Source of the DNA: Gp7-AA6 sp963832145
GTDB taxonomy: Bacteria > Acidobacteriota > Thermoanaerobaculia > UBA5066 > Gp7-AA6
Reading direction: 5' to 3'
DNA: 64,000 bases
NCBI GenBank assembly: GCA_963832145.1
Contig: CAWHTA010000011.1
Location: 248,001 to 312,000, forward strand
Every line of letters starts with the position of its first letter. Position 1 is the stretch's first letter. The notes beneath the pieces are model-generated. The model was not told where the DNA came from. It saw only the letters and a list, made by a program, of their open reading frames with translations, and ran no database searches. A program made the translations under genes and the position numbers. Shown here in pieces: positions 49,794 through 58,510 of this stretch.

Positions 49794-50459
49794 ATGGCCA
49801 TCCCGTCCGAGGGCGACCTCACCCTTCGACACATCGCGCTCGACGGACCGATCGGCGTCGGGAAAACGTCTCTCTGCGAGATGCTCGCGCGCCGGTTCCA
49901 CGGCACGAAGATCCTCGAGGACGTCGACAACCCGTTTCTGCCCGAGTTCTACAAGAAGAAGAAGGGCTCCGCCTTCCAGACCCAGCTCTTCTTCCTGCTC
50001 TCGCGCTATCAGCAGCAGCGCGAGATCGCGCAGATCGACCTCTTCACCACTCTCGTCGTCGCGGACTACCACTTCCCGAAGGACAAGATCTTCGCGTACC
50101 TGAACCTCGACGACTCCGAGCTCCTCATTTACGACCGCCTCTACGGACTGCTCTCCGAGTCGGTGGCGAAGCCGGATCTCGTCATCTACCTGCAGGGATC
50201 GCTCGAGACCTGTATGAAGCGGGTGAAGAAGGCGTCGCGGGCGTTCGAGAAGGGGATGACGCCGGAGTACCTCGCCCAGCTGATCGAGGCCTACAACTAC
50301 TACTTCTACCACTACGAAGAGACGCCGCTCTTGGTCGTGGACACCAACGAGATCGACTTCGTCAACCAGCCCGCGGACTTCGACGACCTGGTCGCGCAGA
50401 TCCGCCGCGCCCGCAAGGGGATGCAGTACTACGTCCCCGCGGCGCATTCAGAGTCTTAG
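49794..50459 (+). CDS. Deoxynucleoside kinase family protein
   Basis: 221 aa. P-loop ALDGPIGVGKTSLCEMLARRF, EDVDNPFLPEFYKKKKGSAFQTQLFFLLSRYQQQ, VVADYHFPKDKIFAYLNLDDSELLIYDRLYGLL, KPDLVIYLQGSLETCMKRVKKASR (lid arginines) and FYHYEETPLLVVDTNEIDF are typical of the deoxyadenosine/deoxyguanosine kinase fold. Phosphorylates deoxynucleosides for salvage. Begins 25 bp after ubiA. Confidence 0.9.
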   Translation: MAIPSEGDLTLRHIALDGPIGVGKTSLCEMLARRFHGTKILEDVDNPFLPEFYKKKKGSAFQTQLFFLLSRYQQQREIAQIDLFTTLVVADYHFPKDKIFAYLNLDDSELLIYDRLYGLLSESVAKPDLVIYLQGSLETCMKRVKKASRAFEKGMTPEYLAQLIEAYNYYFYHYEETPLLVVDTNEIDFVNQPADFDDLVAQIRRARKGMQYYVPAAHSES

Positions 50460-50460
50460 C

Positions 50461-50555
50461 GGGGTCAGGTCTTCACTGATCGCACGGCCGCCCGTTTAGC
50501 CGAGCTGGTCCTGACATCTTTGCGCAGCAAAGTGTCAGGTGGAGACCTGACCCCA
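50461..50555. repeat. Palindromic element bounded by GGGGTCAGGTCT (second copy)
   Basis: GGGGTCAGGTCTTCACTGATCG ... CTGACATCTTTGCGCAGCAAAGTGTCAGGTGGAGACCTGACCCC. Inverted relative to the copy at 5924, with conserved ends and core but a different filler. Sits between the kinase and panB. Confidence 0.85.
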
Positions 50556-50676
50556 GGTGCACCGATGACCCCATCCCCGAACCTCGGCCGCCCTTTTGCC
50601 TATAATTAGTGGCTGACGCCCTTGTCGGCGGCGATCCCGGTCTTCGGGACGTCGACCGAAAGGAAAGGAGCGCGAC

Positions 50677-51522
50677 ATGCCGAGCCTCTCGGAGACCTCT
50701 CCTCTCACCATCCCCGCACTCGTCGCCGCCAAGGGGGGCGAAAAGATCGCGATGCTGACCGCGTACGACGCGCCGTCGGCCACGCTTCTCGACGAGGCCG
50801 GGGTGGACGTGCTCCTCGTCGGAGACTCCGTCGAGATGGCTGTCTACGGCGAGACGAACACCCTCTCCGCGACGATGGACTCGATGATCCGGCACTCGCG
50901 GGCAGTCTCGCGCGCCGTGAAGCGCGCCGTCGTCGTCGGAGACATGCCGTTTCTCTCCTACCAGACCGACCCGCACCGCGCCGTCGAGAACGCCGGGCGT
51001 TTCCTCGCCGAGGGCGGCTGCGCCGCCGTCAAGGTGGAGGGAGGCGCGCGTGTTCTGCCCGCGGTGGACGCGATCCTCTCTGCCGACATCCCGGTGATGG
51101 GACACGTCGGCCTGACCCCCCAGTCGTTCCGGAAGTTCGGCGGGTTCAAGGTGCAGGGGCGCGAAACCGAAAGCGCGCGTGCGATCCGCGAGGACGCGAA
51201 GGCGCTCGCCGACGCGGGATGCTTCGCGATCGTTCTGGAGTGCGTCCCGGCGGCGCTGGCGGCGGAGATCACGCGGGAGATCGGGGTCCCGACGATCGGC
51301 ATCGGTGCGGGCCCCTCCTGCGACGGCCAGGTCCTCGTGTTCCACGACGTGATGGGGCTGACGCGCGACATCCATCCGAAGTTCGTCCGCCGCTACGCGG
51401 ACCTCTCGTCGGTGATCGGCGACGCGGCGAAGGCATTCACCCGGGACGTGAAGGACGGCAGCTTTCCCACGGAACAGGAGTCCTTCTCGGGGGGCAAGCC
51501 CGCGCTGCGGCGGGTGTACTGA
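50677..51522 (+). CDS. panB: 3-methyl-2-oxobutanoate hydroxymethyltransferase
   Basis: 281 aa. IPALVAAKGGEKIAMLTAYDAPSATLLDEAGVDVLLVGDSVEM, VVVGDMPFLSY, AAVKVEGGARV, PVMGHVGLTPQS, AIVLECVPAALA and IGIGAGPSCDGQVLVFHDVMGL are diagnostic. First committed step to pantothenate (ketopantoate formation). AAAGGAAAGGAG precedes the ATG. panC follows after a repeat. Confidence 0.96.
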   Translation: MPSLSETSPLTIPALVAAKGGEKIAMLTAYDAPSATLLDEAGVDVLLVGDSVEMAVYGETNTLSATMDSMIRHSRAVSRAVKRAVVVGDMPFLSYQTDPHRAVENAGRFLAEGGCAAVKVEGGARVLPAVDAILSADIPVMGHVGLTPQSFRKFGGFKVQGRETESARAIREDAKALADAGCFAIVLECVPAALAAEITREIGVPTIGIGAGPSCDGQVLVFHDVMGLTRDIHPKFVRRYADLSSVIGDAAKAFTRDVKDGSFPTEQESFSGGKPALRRVY

Positions 51523-51525
51523 GGA

Positions 51526-51600
51526 AGCTGTCAGCGATCAGCTCTCAGCTATCAGCGAAAGCCCGGGTCCCCTCTGGCTGACCGCTGACAGCTGATAGCT
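51526..51600. repeat. AGCTATCAGC-type palindromic repeat
   Basis: AGCTGTCAGCGATCAGCTCTCAGCTATCAGC ... GCTGACCGCTGACAGCTGATAGCT, between panB and panC. It ends a few bases before the panC start. Confidence 0.88.
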
Positions 51601-51605
51601 CGTCC

Positions 51606-52444
51606 ATGAAAGCCGTCCGGGAAGTCTCCGCCCTGCGGAGTCTCATCCGCGAGGCACGAGTCTCGGGCAGTCGATCTCCTTCGTCCCGACGATGGGTGCG
51701 CTGCACGAGGGGCATCTCTCGCTCGTGCGCCTGGCGCGGCGGGAGGGCCCGTTCGTCGTCGTGTCGATCTTCGTCAACCCGCTCCAGTTCGCGCCGGGCG
51801 AGGACCTCGCGCGCTATCCGCGCCGGGAGGCGGCCGATCTCGCCGCTCTCGAGCGCGAAGGCGTGGACGTCGTCTACCTGCCGCGGGCCGAAGATCTCTA
51901 TCCGACGGACTTCTCCACCGCGGTGGAAGTGCGTGGCGTCTCGGAGGGCGGCGAGGGCGGGGCGCGGCCCGGACACTTCCGTGGGGTCGCGACAGTCGTG
52001 GCCAAGCTCTTCCTCCAGGTTGCCCCCGACGTCGCGGTGTTCGGACAGAAAGATCTCCAGCAGGTCGCTGTCATCCGCCGGATGGTCCGCGACCTCGACT
52101 TCCCTCTCCGCCTCGTCGTCGGCGAGACCGTCCGCGAGCCGGACGGGCTCGCGATGTCGTCGCGCAACGCCTATCTCTCGCCGGAGGAGCGCGAGCGCGC
52201 CGCCGCGTTTCCCCGAGCGCTCCTCGAAGCGCGCCGCGACGTCGAAGGCGGTGAGCGGGACGCTGCGACCATCGCGGCCGCGGTCCGCCGCAAGCTCACC
52301 GCGGCGGGGCTCGGCGTGGACTACGTCGACGTCCTCGACCCGGACACGATGAGTCCCGTCCGGGAAGCAAGGAGCGGGAGCGCCCTCGCGGCGGCGGTCC
52401 GGGTCGGCAGGACGCGCCTCATCGACAACGTCCGGCTTCCTTGA
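51606..52444 (+). CDS. panC: Pantothenate synthetase (frameshift near codon 20)
   Basis: Joins pantoate and beta-alanine to pantothenate. The start MKAVREVSALRSLIREAR is in one frame; after CGAGTCTCGGGCAG the family sequence continues in another: GQSISFVPT followed by MGALHEGHLSLVRLARREGPFVVVSIFVNPLQF, GHFRGVATVVAKLFLQVAPDVAVFGQKDLQQVAVIRRMVRDL and DGLAMSSRNAYLSPEERERA (ATP/pantoate site). One base is missing around 51664. Everything after codon 20 is intact to a normal end, so an error in the sequence is the likeliest explanation; a GTG/ATG start at 51692 would lack the first beta strand. Confidence 0.88.
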
Positions 52445-52475
52445 CCGGGCGCGCCCGACGCGACAGGATCGGGGC

Positions 52476-53358
52476 GTGGCGACGGAGAGTTCGGTGGATA
52501 CAGCCCCTCACCCCGACCCTCTCCCCAAGGGGGAGAGGGAGCGGACGGCCCCTCACCCCGACCCTCTCCCCGGCGGGGAGAGGGAGCAAGACCCCTTCGT
52601 CTTCGGGGGCCGGACGTTCCGATCGCGCCTGATCGTCGGGACCGGAAAGTACTCGTCGTTCGAGGTGATGAAGGAGGCGCACCGCGAGTCGGGCGCCGAG
52701 ATCGTCACTGTCGCCGTGCGGAGAATCAATCTCGATCGGCACGCGCGAGTCGCTCCTCGACTTCCTCCCGCCGGAGATGGTCCTTCTTCCGAACACCGCC
52801 GGCTGCTACTCCGCGGACGACGCGGTCCGAACGGCGCGGCTCGGACGCGAGGTGGGGCTGTCCAACTGGGTCAAGCTCGAGGTCCTGGGCGACGAGCGCA
52901 CCCTGTGGCCGGACAACGCCGCGCTCCTCGAAGCGACGCGCATCCTGGTCAAGGAAGGGTTCGTGGTGTTCCCCTACACCTCCGACGACCCCGTCGTCTG
53001 CCGGCGTCTGGAGGAAGAAGGGGCCGCGGCGGTGATGCCGCTCGGAGCTCCGATCGGATCCGGCCTCGGAATTCAGAACCCGAACAACATCTCGATCATC
53101 ATCGAGCACGCGAAGGTCCCGGTGATCGTGGACGCGGGCGTCGGAACCGCTTCCGACGCGTGCGTCGCGATGGAGCTCGGCGCGGCGGGCGTCCTGATGA
53201 ACACGGGCATCGCGGGCGCGAAGGATCCGGTCTTGATGGCTCGGGCGATGAGGCGCGCGGTCGAATCGGGGCGCGATGCCTATCGGGCGGGACGCATCCC
53301 CCGGAAGCGTTACGCGACTGCCTCTTCGCCGGAATGGGGTCTGACCCCGGGGGCCTAA
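52476..53358 (+). CDS. thiG: Thiazole synthase (frameshifted; ends made of repeats)
   Basis: ThiG forms the thiazole ring of thiamine. FVFGGRTFRSRLIVGTGKYSSFEVMKEAHRESGAEIVTVAVRRINLD is in one frame; removing the C after GATC at 52737 leads directly to GTRESLLDFLPPEMVLLPNTAGC and on through NWVKLEVLGDERTLWPDNAALLEA, GLGIQNPNNISIIIEHAKVPVIVDAGVGTASDACVAMELGAAGVLMNTGI. The first 35 codons are two LTPTLSP-type repeats (APHPDPLPKGERER, APHPDPLPGGEREQ), and the last (WGLTPGA) read through a GGGGTCTGACCCC palindrome. Lysine of the active site (KLEVL) is present. No thiS/thiF/thiH nearby. Confidence 0.85.
52504..52586. repeat. Two tandem LTPTLSP-type repeats forming the thiG start
   Basis: CCCCTCACCCCGACCCTCTCCCC...GGGGAGAGGGAG appears twice, 7 bp apart. 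Both are in frame with thiG and encode its N-terminal extension. Confidence 0.9.
53335..53348. repeat. GGGGTCTGACCCC palindrome at the thiG stop
   Basis: TGGGGTCTGACCCC, minimal version of the GGGGTCAG-ended elements, read through as WGLTP in the ThiG tail. Confidence 0.6.
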
Positions 53359-53700
53359 CCCTTCAAATCCCCTGTAAAAGCACGGTGTTTGCCCGCCTTC
53401 TTCGACTTAGGTCGTAGTCTCCCACCGTCCAAGAAACCGCTTGCGCTGCCGTTTCGGCGCGTGCTACGTTGCGTCAACTTTTACGAAAACCCCGCATACC
53501 CGGCACATCACTATGTTTGTCCTTCCCCCATCCGTACGCCTACGCGGGGCGGCGTTCGCGCATTTGAAAGGGGGTCGGTCCTAGAGCACAAGTCTCTCCC
53601 GGCGCGTGCCGGGAGGTTTCGAATCGAAGTTTCGGTTTTTATTTGATTGGAGCGACAACGCTCCACGAAGAGGGTAATACCCAGGAGATCGGCAAGGTCA
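53359..53700 (+). other. Long structured leader / intergenic region before a zinc-ribbon gene
   Basis: 342 bp without a gene and clearly lower in GC than its surroundings. Two perfect hairpins are visible: CTCCCGGC-GCGT-GCCGGGAG (53596-53615) followed after ~15 nt by GGTTTTTA, and TGGAGCG-ACAA-CGCTCCA (53648-53665), about 35 nt before the start codon. AAGGGTAATACCCAGG separates the second hairpin from the ribosome-binding AAGG. A cis-regulatory leader is plausible; no known riboswitch class is recognised. Confidence 0.45.
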
Positions 53701-54000
53701 ATGATGCAGCAATACACCGACAAGAATCTCACCTGCGTTGATTGTGGAAACACGTTCCTGTTCTCGGCAGACGACCAGGAGTTCTACGCGCGCAAGGGCT
53801 TCACGAACGAGCCCAAGCGCTGCAAAGTGTGCCGCGACAAGCGCAAGGCAGCCTCCGGCGAAGGCCGGGAGCGCACGCTCTATGACGTCACCTGCGACGG
53901 TTGCGGAAAGCAGACGCAGGTTCCTTTCAACCCGACAAACGGCAAGCCCGTCTACTGCCGCGAGTGCTACTCCTCGCGCCGGACGCAGCAGGCCTACTGA
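53701..54000 (+). CDS. Zinc-ribbon domain protein
   Basis: 99 aa. Two zinc-binding halves: LTCVDCGNTFLFSADDQEFYARKGFTNEPKRCKVCRDKRK and YDVTCDGCGKQTQVPFNPTNGKPVYCRECYSSRR, each with two CxxC knuckles. These are the small 'CxxC-x11-CxxC' zinc-binding proteins often highly expressed in Gram-negative-like phyla. The ATG-ATG pair gives a start at 53701 or 53704. A long leader precedes it and a strong terminator follows, so it forms its own transcription unit. Role unknown; nucleic-acid binding is likely. Confidence 0.9.
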   Translation: MMQQYTDKNLTCVDCGNTFLFSADDQEFYARKGFTNEPKRCKVCRDKRKAASGEGRERTLYDVTCDGCGKQTQVPFNPTNGKPVYCRECYSSRRTQQAY

Positions 54001-54025
54001 GTCGAACCACCACACTGGTGTTCCG

Positions 54026-54054
54026 AGCCCCGGCACCCGCCGGGGCTTTTTTTT
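54026..54054 (+). terminator. Rho-independent terminator
   Basis: AGCCCCGGC-ACCC-GCCGGGGCT stem followed by eight Ts, 25 bp after the zinc-ribbon gene. Confidence 0.93.
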
Positions 54055-54081
54055 GGAGAAATTGTTATCGTCCGCAGCGTT

Positions 54082-55014
54082 TTGAATCCCGTTCCCGTCC
54101 GCTCCGGCCCCGGACTCCTCGAAGCGATCGGGTCCACCCCCCACGCGGAGCTCTCCCGGTTCTCGCGAGGCGCCGCGCGCATCTTCGCGAAGCTCGAGTT
54201 CCTGAACCCGGGCGGCAGCGTCAAGGACCGGATCGCGCGGGCGATGGTCGAAGACGCCGAAGCGCGCGGTCTGCTGCACGAGGGAGGCACGATCGTCGAG
54301 CCGACGTCGGGTAACACCGGGGTCGCGCTCGCGATGATCGCGGCCGCGAAGGGTTACCGCTGCGTAGTGGTCATGCCGAAGGGATACGGCGAGGTGAAGG
54401 CGAAGCTCATGGAGGCGCTCGGCGCCGAAGTGGTGCGGACGCCCGCGGAGGACCTCATGTCCGGCGCGATCCGGCGCGCCGAAGAGATCGCGCGCGAGAC
54501 GGGCGCCTACCTTCCGAACCAGTTCGCGAACCCGGTCAACCCGCGGACGCACTACGAGACGACCGGGCCGGAGATCTGGGCGGAGCTCGGCGACTCGATC
54601 GACGCGCTCGTCGTCGGCGCCGGTACGACGGGGACGCTCAGCGGCGTGGGCCGCTTTCTGAAGGAGCGGATTCCGCGCCTTCTGCGGGTGGCCGCGGAGC
54701 CGCAGGGCTCGATCCTCGGCGGCGGAAAGCACGGGCCGCACGCGGTGGAGGGAATCGGGCTGTCCTTCTATCCGCCGATCTTCGACCGCACGGCCTTCGA
54801 CGAAGTCATCGCGATCGACGACGACGAGGCGTTCGAGACGTGCCGGACGCTCGCGCGCGAGGAGGGGCTCCTCGTGGGAGGGTCCTCCGGGGTCGCCGCG
54901 GCCGCGGCGCTCCAGGTCGCGCGGCGGCTCGGGCCCGAAAAGACCGTCGTGACCCTGTTTCCCGACGGGGCGGAGCGGTACCCCGGACAGGGAATCTTCC
55001 AGGCGCCGCGCTGA
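54082..55014 (+). CDS. PLP-dependent cysteine synthase / cystathionine beta-synthase-like enzyme
   Basis: 310 aa from a TTG. PLP lysine in NPGGSVKDRIARAM, PTSGNTGVALAMIAAAKGY, ALVVGAGTTGTLSGVGRFLKE, KHGPHAVEGIGLSFYP and LVGGSSGVAAAAALQ are the OASS/CBS-type fold. No CBS tandem domains. Because a cystathionine gamma-synthase/lyase gene follows 28 bp later, a role in reverse transsulfuration (homocysteine plus serine to cystathionine, like MccA) is more likely than plain cysteine synthase. Confidence 0.9.
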   Translation: MNPVPVRSGPGLLEAIGSTPHAELSRFSRGAARIFAKLEFLNPGGSVKDRIARAMVEDAEARGLLHEGGTIVEPTSGNTGVALAMIAAAKGYRCVVVMPKGYGEVKAKLMEALGAEVVRTPAEDLMSGAIRRAEEIARETGAYLPNQFANPVNPRTHYETTGPEIWAELGDSIDALVVGAGTTGTLSGVGRFLKERIPRLLRVAAEPQGSILGGGKHGPHAVEGIGLSFYPPIFDRTAFDEVIAIDDDEAFETCRTLAREEGLLVGGSSGVAAAAALQVARRLGPEKTVVTLFPDGAERYPGQGIFQAPR

Positions 55015-55042
55015 CTACTTAAGAATCGAAGAGGGAAAAACG

Positions 55043-56182
55043 ATGGGATTCTCGACCGACGCGATCCACGCCGGCAACGCTCCCGACCCGACGACGGGGG
55101 CGGTCGCCGTTCCGATCTACCAGACCTCCACGTACGTGCAGGAGGCGCTCGGGAAGCACAAGGGGTACGAGTACGCGCGGACGCAGAATCCCACCCGCGC
55201 CGCGCTCGAGGAGAACCTCGCCGTGCTCGAGAACGGAGCCGGCGCGCGGGCGTTCGCGTCGGGAATGGCCGCGATCACCGCCGTCTCGACGTTCGTGAAG
55301 ACCGGCGAGCACGTCGTGTGCTCCGACCTGACGTACGGCGGCACCTACCGCTACTACACGAAGATCCTGGGGCTGTACGGCGTCGAGTTCACGTTCGTCG
55401 ACACGGCGGACGCGGAGGCGGTCCGCGCCGCGATGCGGCCGAACACGAAGCTCCTGCACCTCGAGACGCCGACGAACCCGATGATGACTCTCTGCGACAT
55501 CCCTCTGCTGTCGAAGATTGCCCACGAGCGCGGCGCGCTCGTCGTCGTGGACAACACTTTCGCGTCCCCCTACCTTCAGAGGCCGCTCGACCTCGGCGCG
55601 GACTTCTCGGTCCACTCGACGACGAAGTTCCTGAACGGTCACTCCGACTCCGTCGGCGGCGTCGCCGTCGCGAAAGATCCGGCGCACGTCGAGTGGCTCT
55701 CCTTCGTGCAGAACGGCTCGGGAGCAATCCTCGGTCCCTTCGACTCGTGGCTCGTGCTGCGGGGAATCAAGACGCTCGCGGTCCGGATGGAGCGTCACGA
55801 GGCGAACGCACGGGAGATCGCGCAGTACCTTGCGGGCCACGCAAAGGTGAAGAAGACGTACTACCCGGGCCTGCCCGATCACCCGCAGCGCGAGCTCGCG
55901 ATGCGTCAGATGAAGGGGTTCGGCGCGATGATCTCCTTCGACGTCGGATCGTTCGCGAACGCGCAGGCGATGCTCGACAAAGTGAAGATCTGCTCGCTCG
56001 GAGAGAGCCTCGGCGGGGTCGAGACCCTCATCGGACATCCGGCGACCATGACGCACGGCTCGATCCCGGAGAAGGATCGCGAGCGGCTGGGAATCACGAT
56101 GGGTCTCATCCGCATCTCCGTCGGGATCGAGGACGTCGAGGACCTGATCGCGGACCTCGAGACGGCGTTGAAGGCAATTTGA
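55043..56182 (+). CDS. Cystathionine gamma-synthase/lyase (PLP-dependent)
   Basis: 379 aa. STDAIHAGNAPDPTTGAVAVPIYQTSTYVQ, EYARTQNPTRAALEENLAVLENG, AFASGMAAI, VVDNTFASPYLQRPLDLGADFSVHSTTKFLNGHSD (PLP lysine in TTKF) and SLGGVETLIGHPATMTH are the Cys/Met metabolism PLP fold. Substrate preference between synthase (metB) and lyase (mccB) is not readable, but the upstream CBS-like gene supports the lyase direction, giving cysteine. AGAGGG precedes the ATG. Confidence 0.93.
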   Translation: MGFSTDAIHAGNAPDPTTGAVAVPIYQTSTYVQEALGKHKGYEYARTQNPTRAALEENLAVLENGAGARAFASGMAAITAVSTFVKTGEHVVCSDLTYGGTYRYYTKILGLYGVEFTFVDTADAEAVRAAMRPNTKLLHLETPTNPMMTLCDIPLLSKIAHERGALVVVDNTFASPYLQRPLDLGADFSVHSTTKFLNGHSDSVGGVAVAKDPAHVEWLSFVQNGSGAILGPFDSWLVLRGIKTLAVRMERHEANAREIAQYLAGHAKVKKTYYPGLPDHPQRELAMRQMKGFGAMISFDVGSFANAQAMLDKVKICSLGESLGGVETLIGHPATMTHGSIPEKDRERLGITMGLIRISVGIEDVEDLIADLETALKAI

Positions 56183-56190
56183 CTCTCGCC

Positions 56191-56286
56191 TGTCGTTCCG
56201 AGGCCGAAGGCCGAGGAATCTGGGCCCGCGCGAGTAAGGACTCGATCGAGAGGGACACAGATCCCTCGCTTCGCTCGGGATGACAG
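56191..56286. repeat. GTCGTTCCGAGG ... CTCGGGATGACAGG palindromic repeat
   Basis: Nested arms GTCGTTCCGAGGCCGAAGGCCGAGGAATCTGGGCCC and GAGAGGGACACAGATCCCTCGCTTCGCTCGGGATGAC. Between the transsulfuration pair and the CAP protein; same family as 3421, 10684 and 27304. Confidence 0.85.
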
Positions 56287-56304
56287 GGGGCGGATAGCGC
56301 CCCC

Positions 56305-57198
56305 ATGAGGGCCGTCCTCCTCTCCCTCCTGCTCGTTGCGGGCGCCGCGCCGCCCGACGACTTCGCCGCGGTTCGGGACGAGTTCCTCTCGGGCATCAAC
56401 GCCGAGCGGGCGCGCAAGGGAGCGCCCCCGGTCGCGCTCTCAACGCCTCTGACCCGCGTCGCGCAGGATCTCGCCGATGCGGCCGCGCGGCGCGGCGACC
56501 CCGACCTCCAGCCGCCGCCGGAAAAGGAGCTCGTCGGCCGCGTCGAGCGGGCAGGTTACTCCGTCAAGGCGCTTGCGGAAGTTTTCACGCGAGCGGACGG
56601 CAGCGTCCCGGAAGTGATCGCCTTCTGGAAGTCGCGGGGCGGCACGACGTGGGCCCACCTCCTCCGCGCGGACTTCCGCGACCTCGGAGTGGGCGTGGCG
56701 ATGCTCGACGACGTCCCGCTCTACGTCTTCCTCCTCGGGGTCACGTGGGACGAGTACGCCGCGGGACGCGCTCGCGAGTACGACGACCCGGCCGACATGC
56801 GCCGCCGGATGCTCGACCGGGTGAACTCGGAACGGCGCCGCCAGCGGCTGCCGGCGCTCTCCCCGAGCGTCGCGCTCGACCGCGTCGCGCAGGCGCACGC
56901 GGAGGACATGCTCGAGCGCTCCTACTACGGGCACAAGAGCCCCGACGGCCTGACCGTGCGGGAGCGCGCGCTCCGCGGCGGCTACCGCCTGCGCTTCGTC
57001 GGCGAGAACATCGCGAGCGGGCAGTCCACCGTGGACGAGGTCATGGACGGCTGGATGGCGAGCGACGAGCACCGCCCGAACATCCTGTCGAAGGTCTACA
57101 CGGAGGCGGGGTTCGGCCTCGCGATCGGTAAGAACAAGGGGGGCGTCCAGATCATCTGGGTCCAGGTGTTCGGCCGGCCGCGGCTCAAGTTCGGATAG
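56305..57198 (+). CDS. Tandem CAP (SCP/PR-1) domain secreted protein
   Basis: 297 aa with a signal peptide (RAVLLSLLLVAGAA). Two CAP modules: a diverged first (EFLSGINAERARKGAPPVALSTPLTRVAQDLADAAARRGD, TWAHLLRADFRDLGVGVAM) and a typical second (RRRMLDRVNSERRRQRLPALSPSVALDRVAQAHAEDMLERSYYGHKSPDGLTVRERALRGGYRLRFVGENIASG ... GWMASDEHRPNILSKVYTEAGFGLAIG). The second keeps the His/Glu cavity residues, the first does not. Secreted; substrate unknown. Confidence 0.9.
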   Translation: MRAVLLSLLLVAGAAPPDDFAAVRDEFLSGINAERARKGAPPVALSTPLTRVAQDLADAAARRGDPDLQPPPEKELVGRVERAGYSVKALAEVFTRADGSVPEVIAFWKSRGGTTWAHLLRADFRDLGVGVAMLDDVPLYVFLLGVTWDEYAAGRAREYDDPADMRRRMLDRVNSERRRQRLPALSPSVALDRVAQAHAEDMLERSYYGHKSPDGLTVRERALRGGYRLRFVGENIASGQSTVDEVMDGWMASDEHRPNILSKVYTEAGFGLAIGKNKGGVQIIWVQVFGRPRLKFG

Positions 57199-57210
57199 GA
57201 GAAGCGGCGC

Positions 57211-58510
57211 TCAGCGAAGCAGCTCCACCCCTCTCGCCTGTTCCGTCAGCTCGATCTTCTGCGGCAGGTGCTTTCCCTCGAACCACACGACGCGCTGCGA
57301 GCGGACGTCCGCCTGGAGAGCGAGGAACGCCTTCCTCAACCGATCGACCGAAGAGACGTCCACGACCGCACCCCAGCGCGCGAACTCGGGCCGAGTCGCC
57401 GGATCGATGAGCGACCACACGTGGAGCGGCACTCCCAGGGTCGCAAGGTAGTGGCGCACGGATTCCGGGGAATAGCCGCTCGCGTCGGTGGGGGTCCCGA
57501 GCACGAGCACGACGGCGCGGCGCGCGCTGCTTCCGAAGGCGACGAGGCCCCCGACCGCCGTGGCGTCGGCGAACCGCTGCCGGGGAACGGTGCCGAGGGA
57601 GTGATACACGCGAGTCAGGATCCAGTGGAGGCTCTGCGAGAAGTCGGGTGAGCTCTCGAAGAGATCCGAAGCGATCCGCGGGTCGTCGTAGTGCTTCGCG
57701 ACCGGCCATAGCATGCGGGTCCGGATCCCGTCGCGGAGCCTCATCTCGAAGCGCGACGCGCGCATCTCGTGCGGCATCACGTATCGGTATCCCTCGAGGG
57801 CGTTCGATGCCTCGCGGTTCCCGCTGTCGCGCACGATGACGACACTTCCCCCCTCTTCCTCGACCGCGACGACGCGAAGCGGCCGCCCGCCGGCAGCGAA
57901 CCAACCCTGGAGACGTTCGGCCGGCGGGAGGTCCCGCCCTTTCCCGAGCCGGACGGCGATCGCGGTGAGCTCGGTCTTCGCCTCCTCCGCGGAGCCGCCG
58001 CCGAGCACGACGTCCGCGCGCGAGCGCAGGCCTTCCGGGAACTCGAGCCGGGCCGAGAGGACGTGCGTCGTCTCGGGATCGTGCGCCGGGAGCGCGATGC
58101 GCCCGGAGTCGTCCACGGCGACCGGTTTTCCGTCGAACGTCGCCGAGACGGCCGCGAGGCCTTGAGCCGAGGATGCTCTGCCACGAGAGGCGCGCGCCCA
58201 CGGGTCGGCCTTTCGAGTTCCTCTCCAGCACGATCTCCGTCTCGGCGTCTTCCCGCGGGAGGTTCAGCCACTGGCGGGTGCTCGCGACCTCGCGACCCTC
58301 GCGGTCGAGCGCGCGGGCGACGAGCTCGTGCGGCGAGAGGTCACCGCCGAGGTCGACGCGCAGCTCCCAGGGCGAGCGGTCGACCCGTCCGAGCGGCTTT
58401 CCGTCGAGCCGGTACTCGACGGCCGCCGCGGGTCCGCCGACGAGGACGCCGGCCGTCTGGTCGCCGGCGACAAGGCCGAGGAAGAGCGTCGTGAAGACGA
58501 TCGAGGTCAT
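57211..58510 (-). CDS. Secreted protein of an acidobacterial-type family, copy 2 (frameshifted)
   Basis: Paralogue of the next upstream gene, 1300 bp plus one extra base. MTSIVFTTLFLGLVAGDQTAGVLVGGPAAAVEYRLDGKPLGRVDRSPWELRVDLGG..ELVARALDREGREVASTRQWLNLP is followed, after a G too many around 58170, by AQGLAAVSATFDGKPVAVDDSGRIALPAHDPETTHVLSARLEF and a C-terminal part without catalytic motifs (KHYDDPRIASDLFESSPDFSQSLHWILTRVYHSLG ... VVLVLGTPTDASGYSPESVRHYLATLGVPLHVWSL). An Ig-like N-terminal domain resembling the VWFA-related acidobacterial proteins precedes a Rossmann-like C-terminal domain. Start in an ATGA overlap with its neighbour. Confidence 0.78.

Noticed and set aside
52445..52503. Possible TPP riboswitch before thiG
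   Set aside because: Only ~30 bp separate panC from thiG and no CUGAGA-type or helical pattern of the TPP element is seen.
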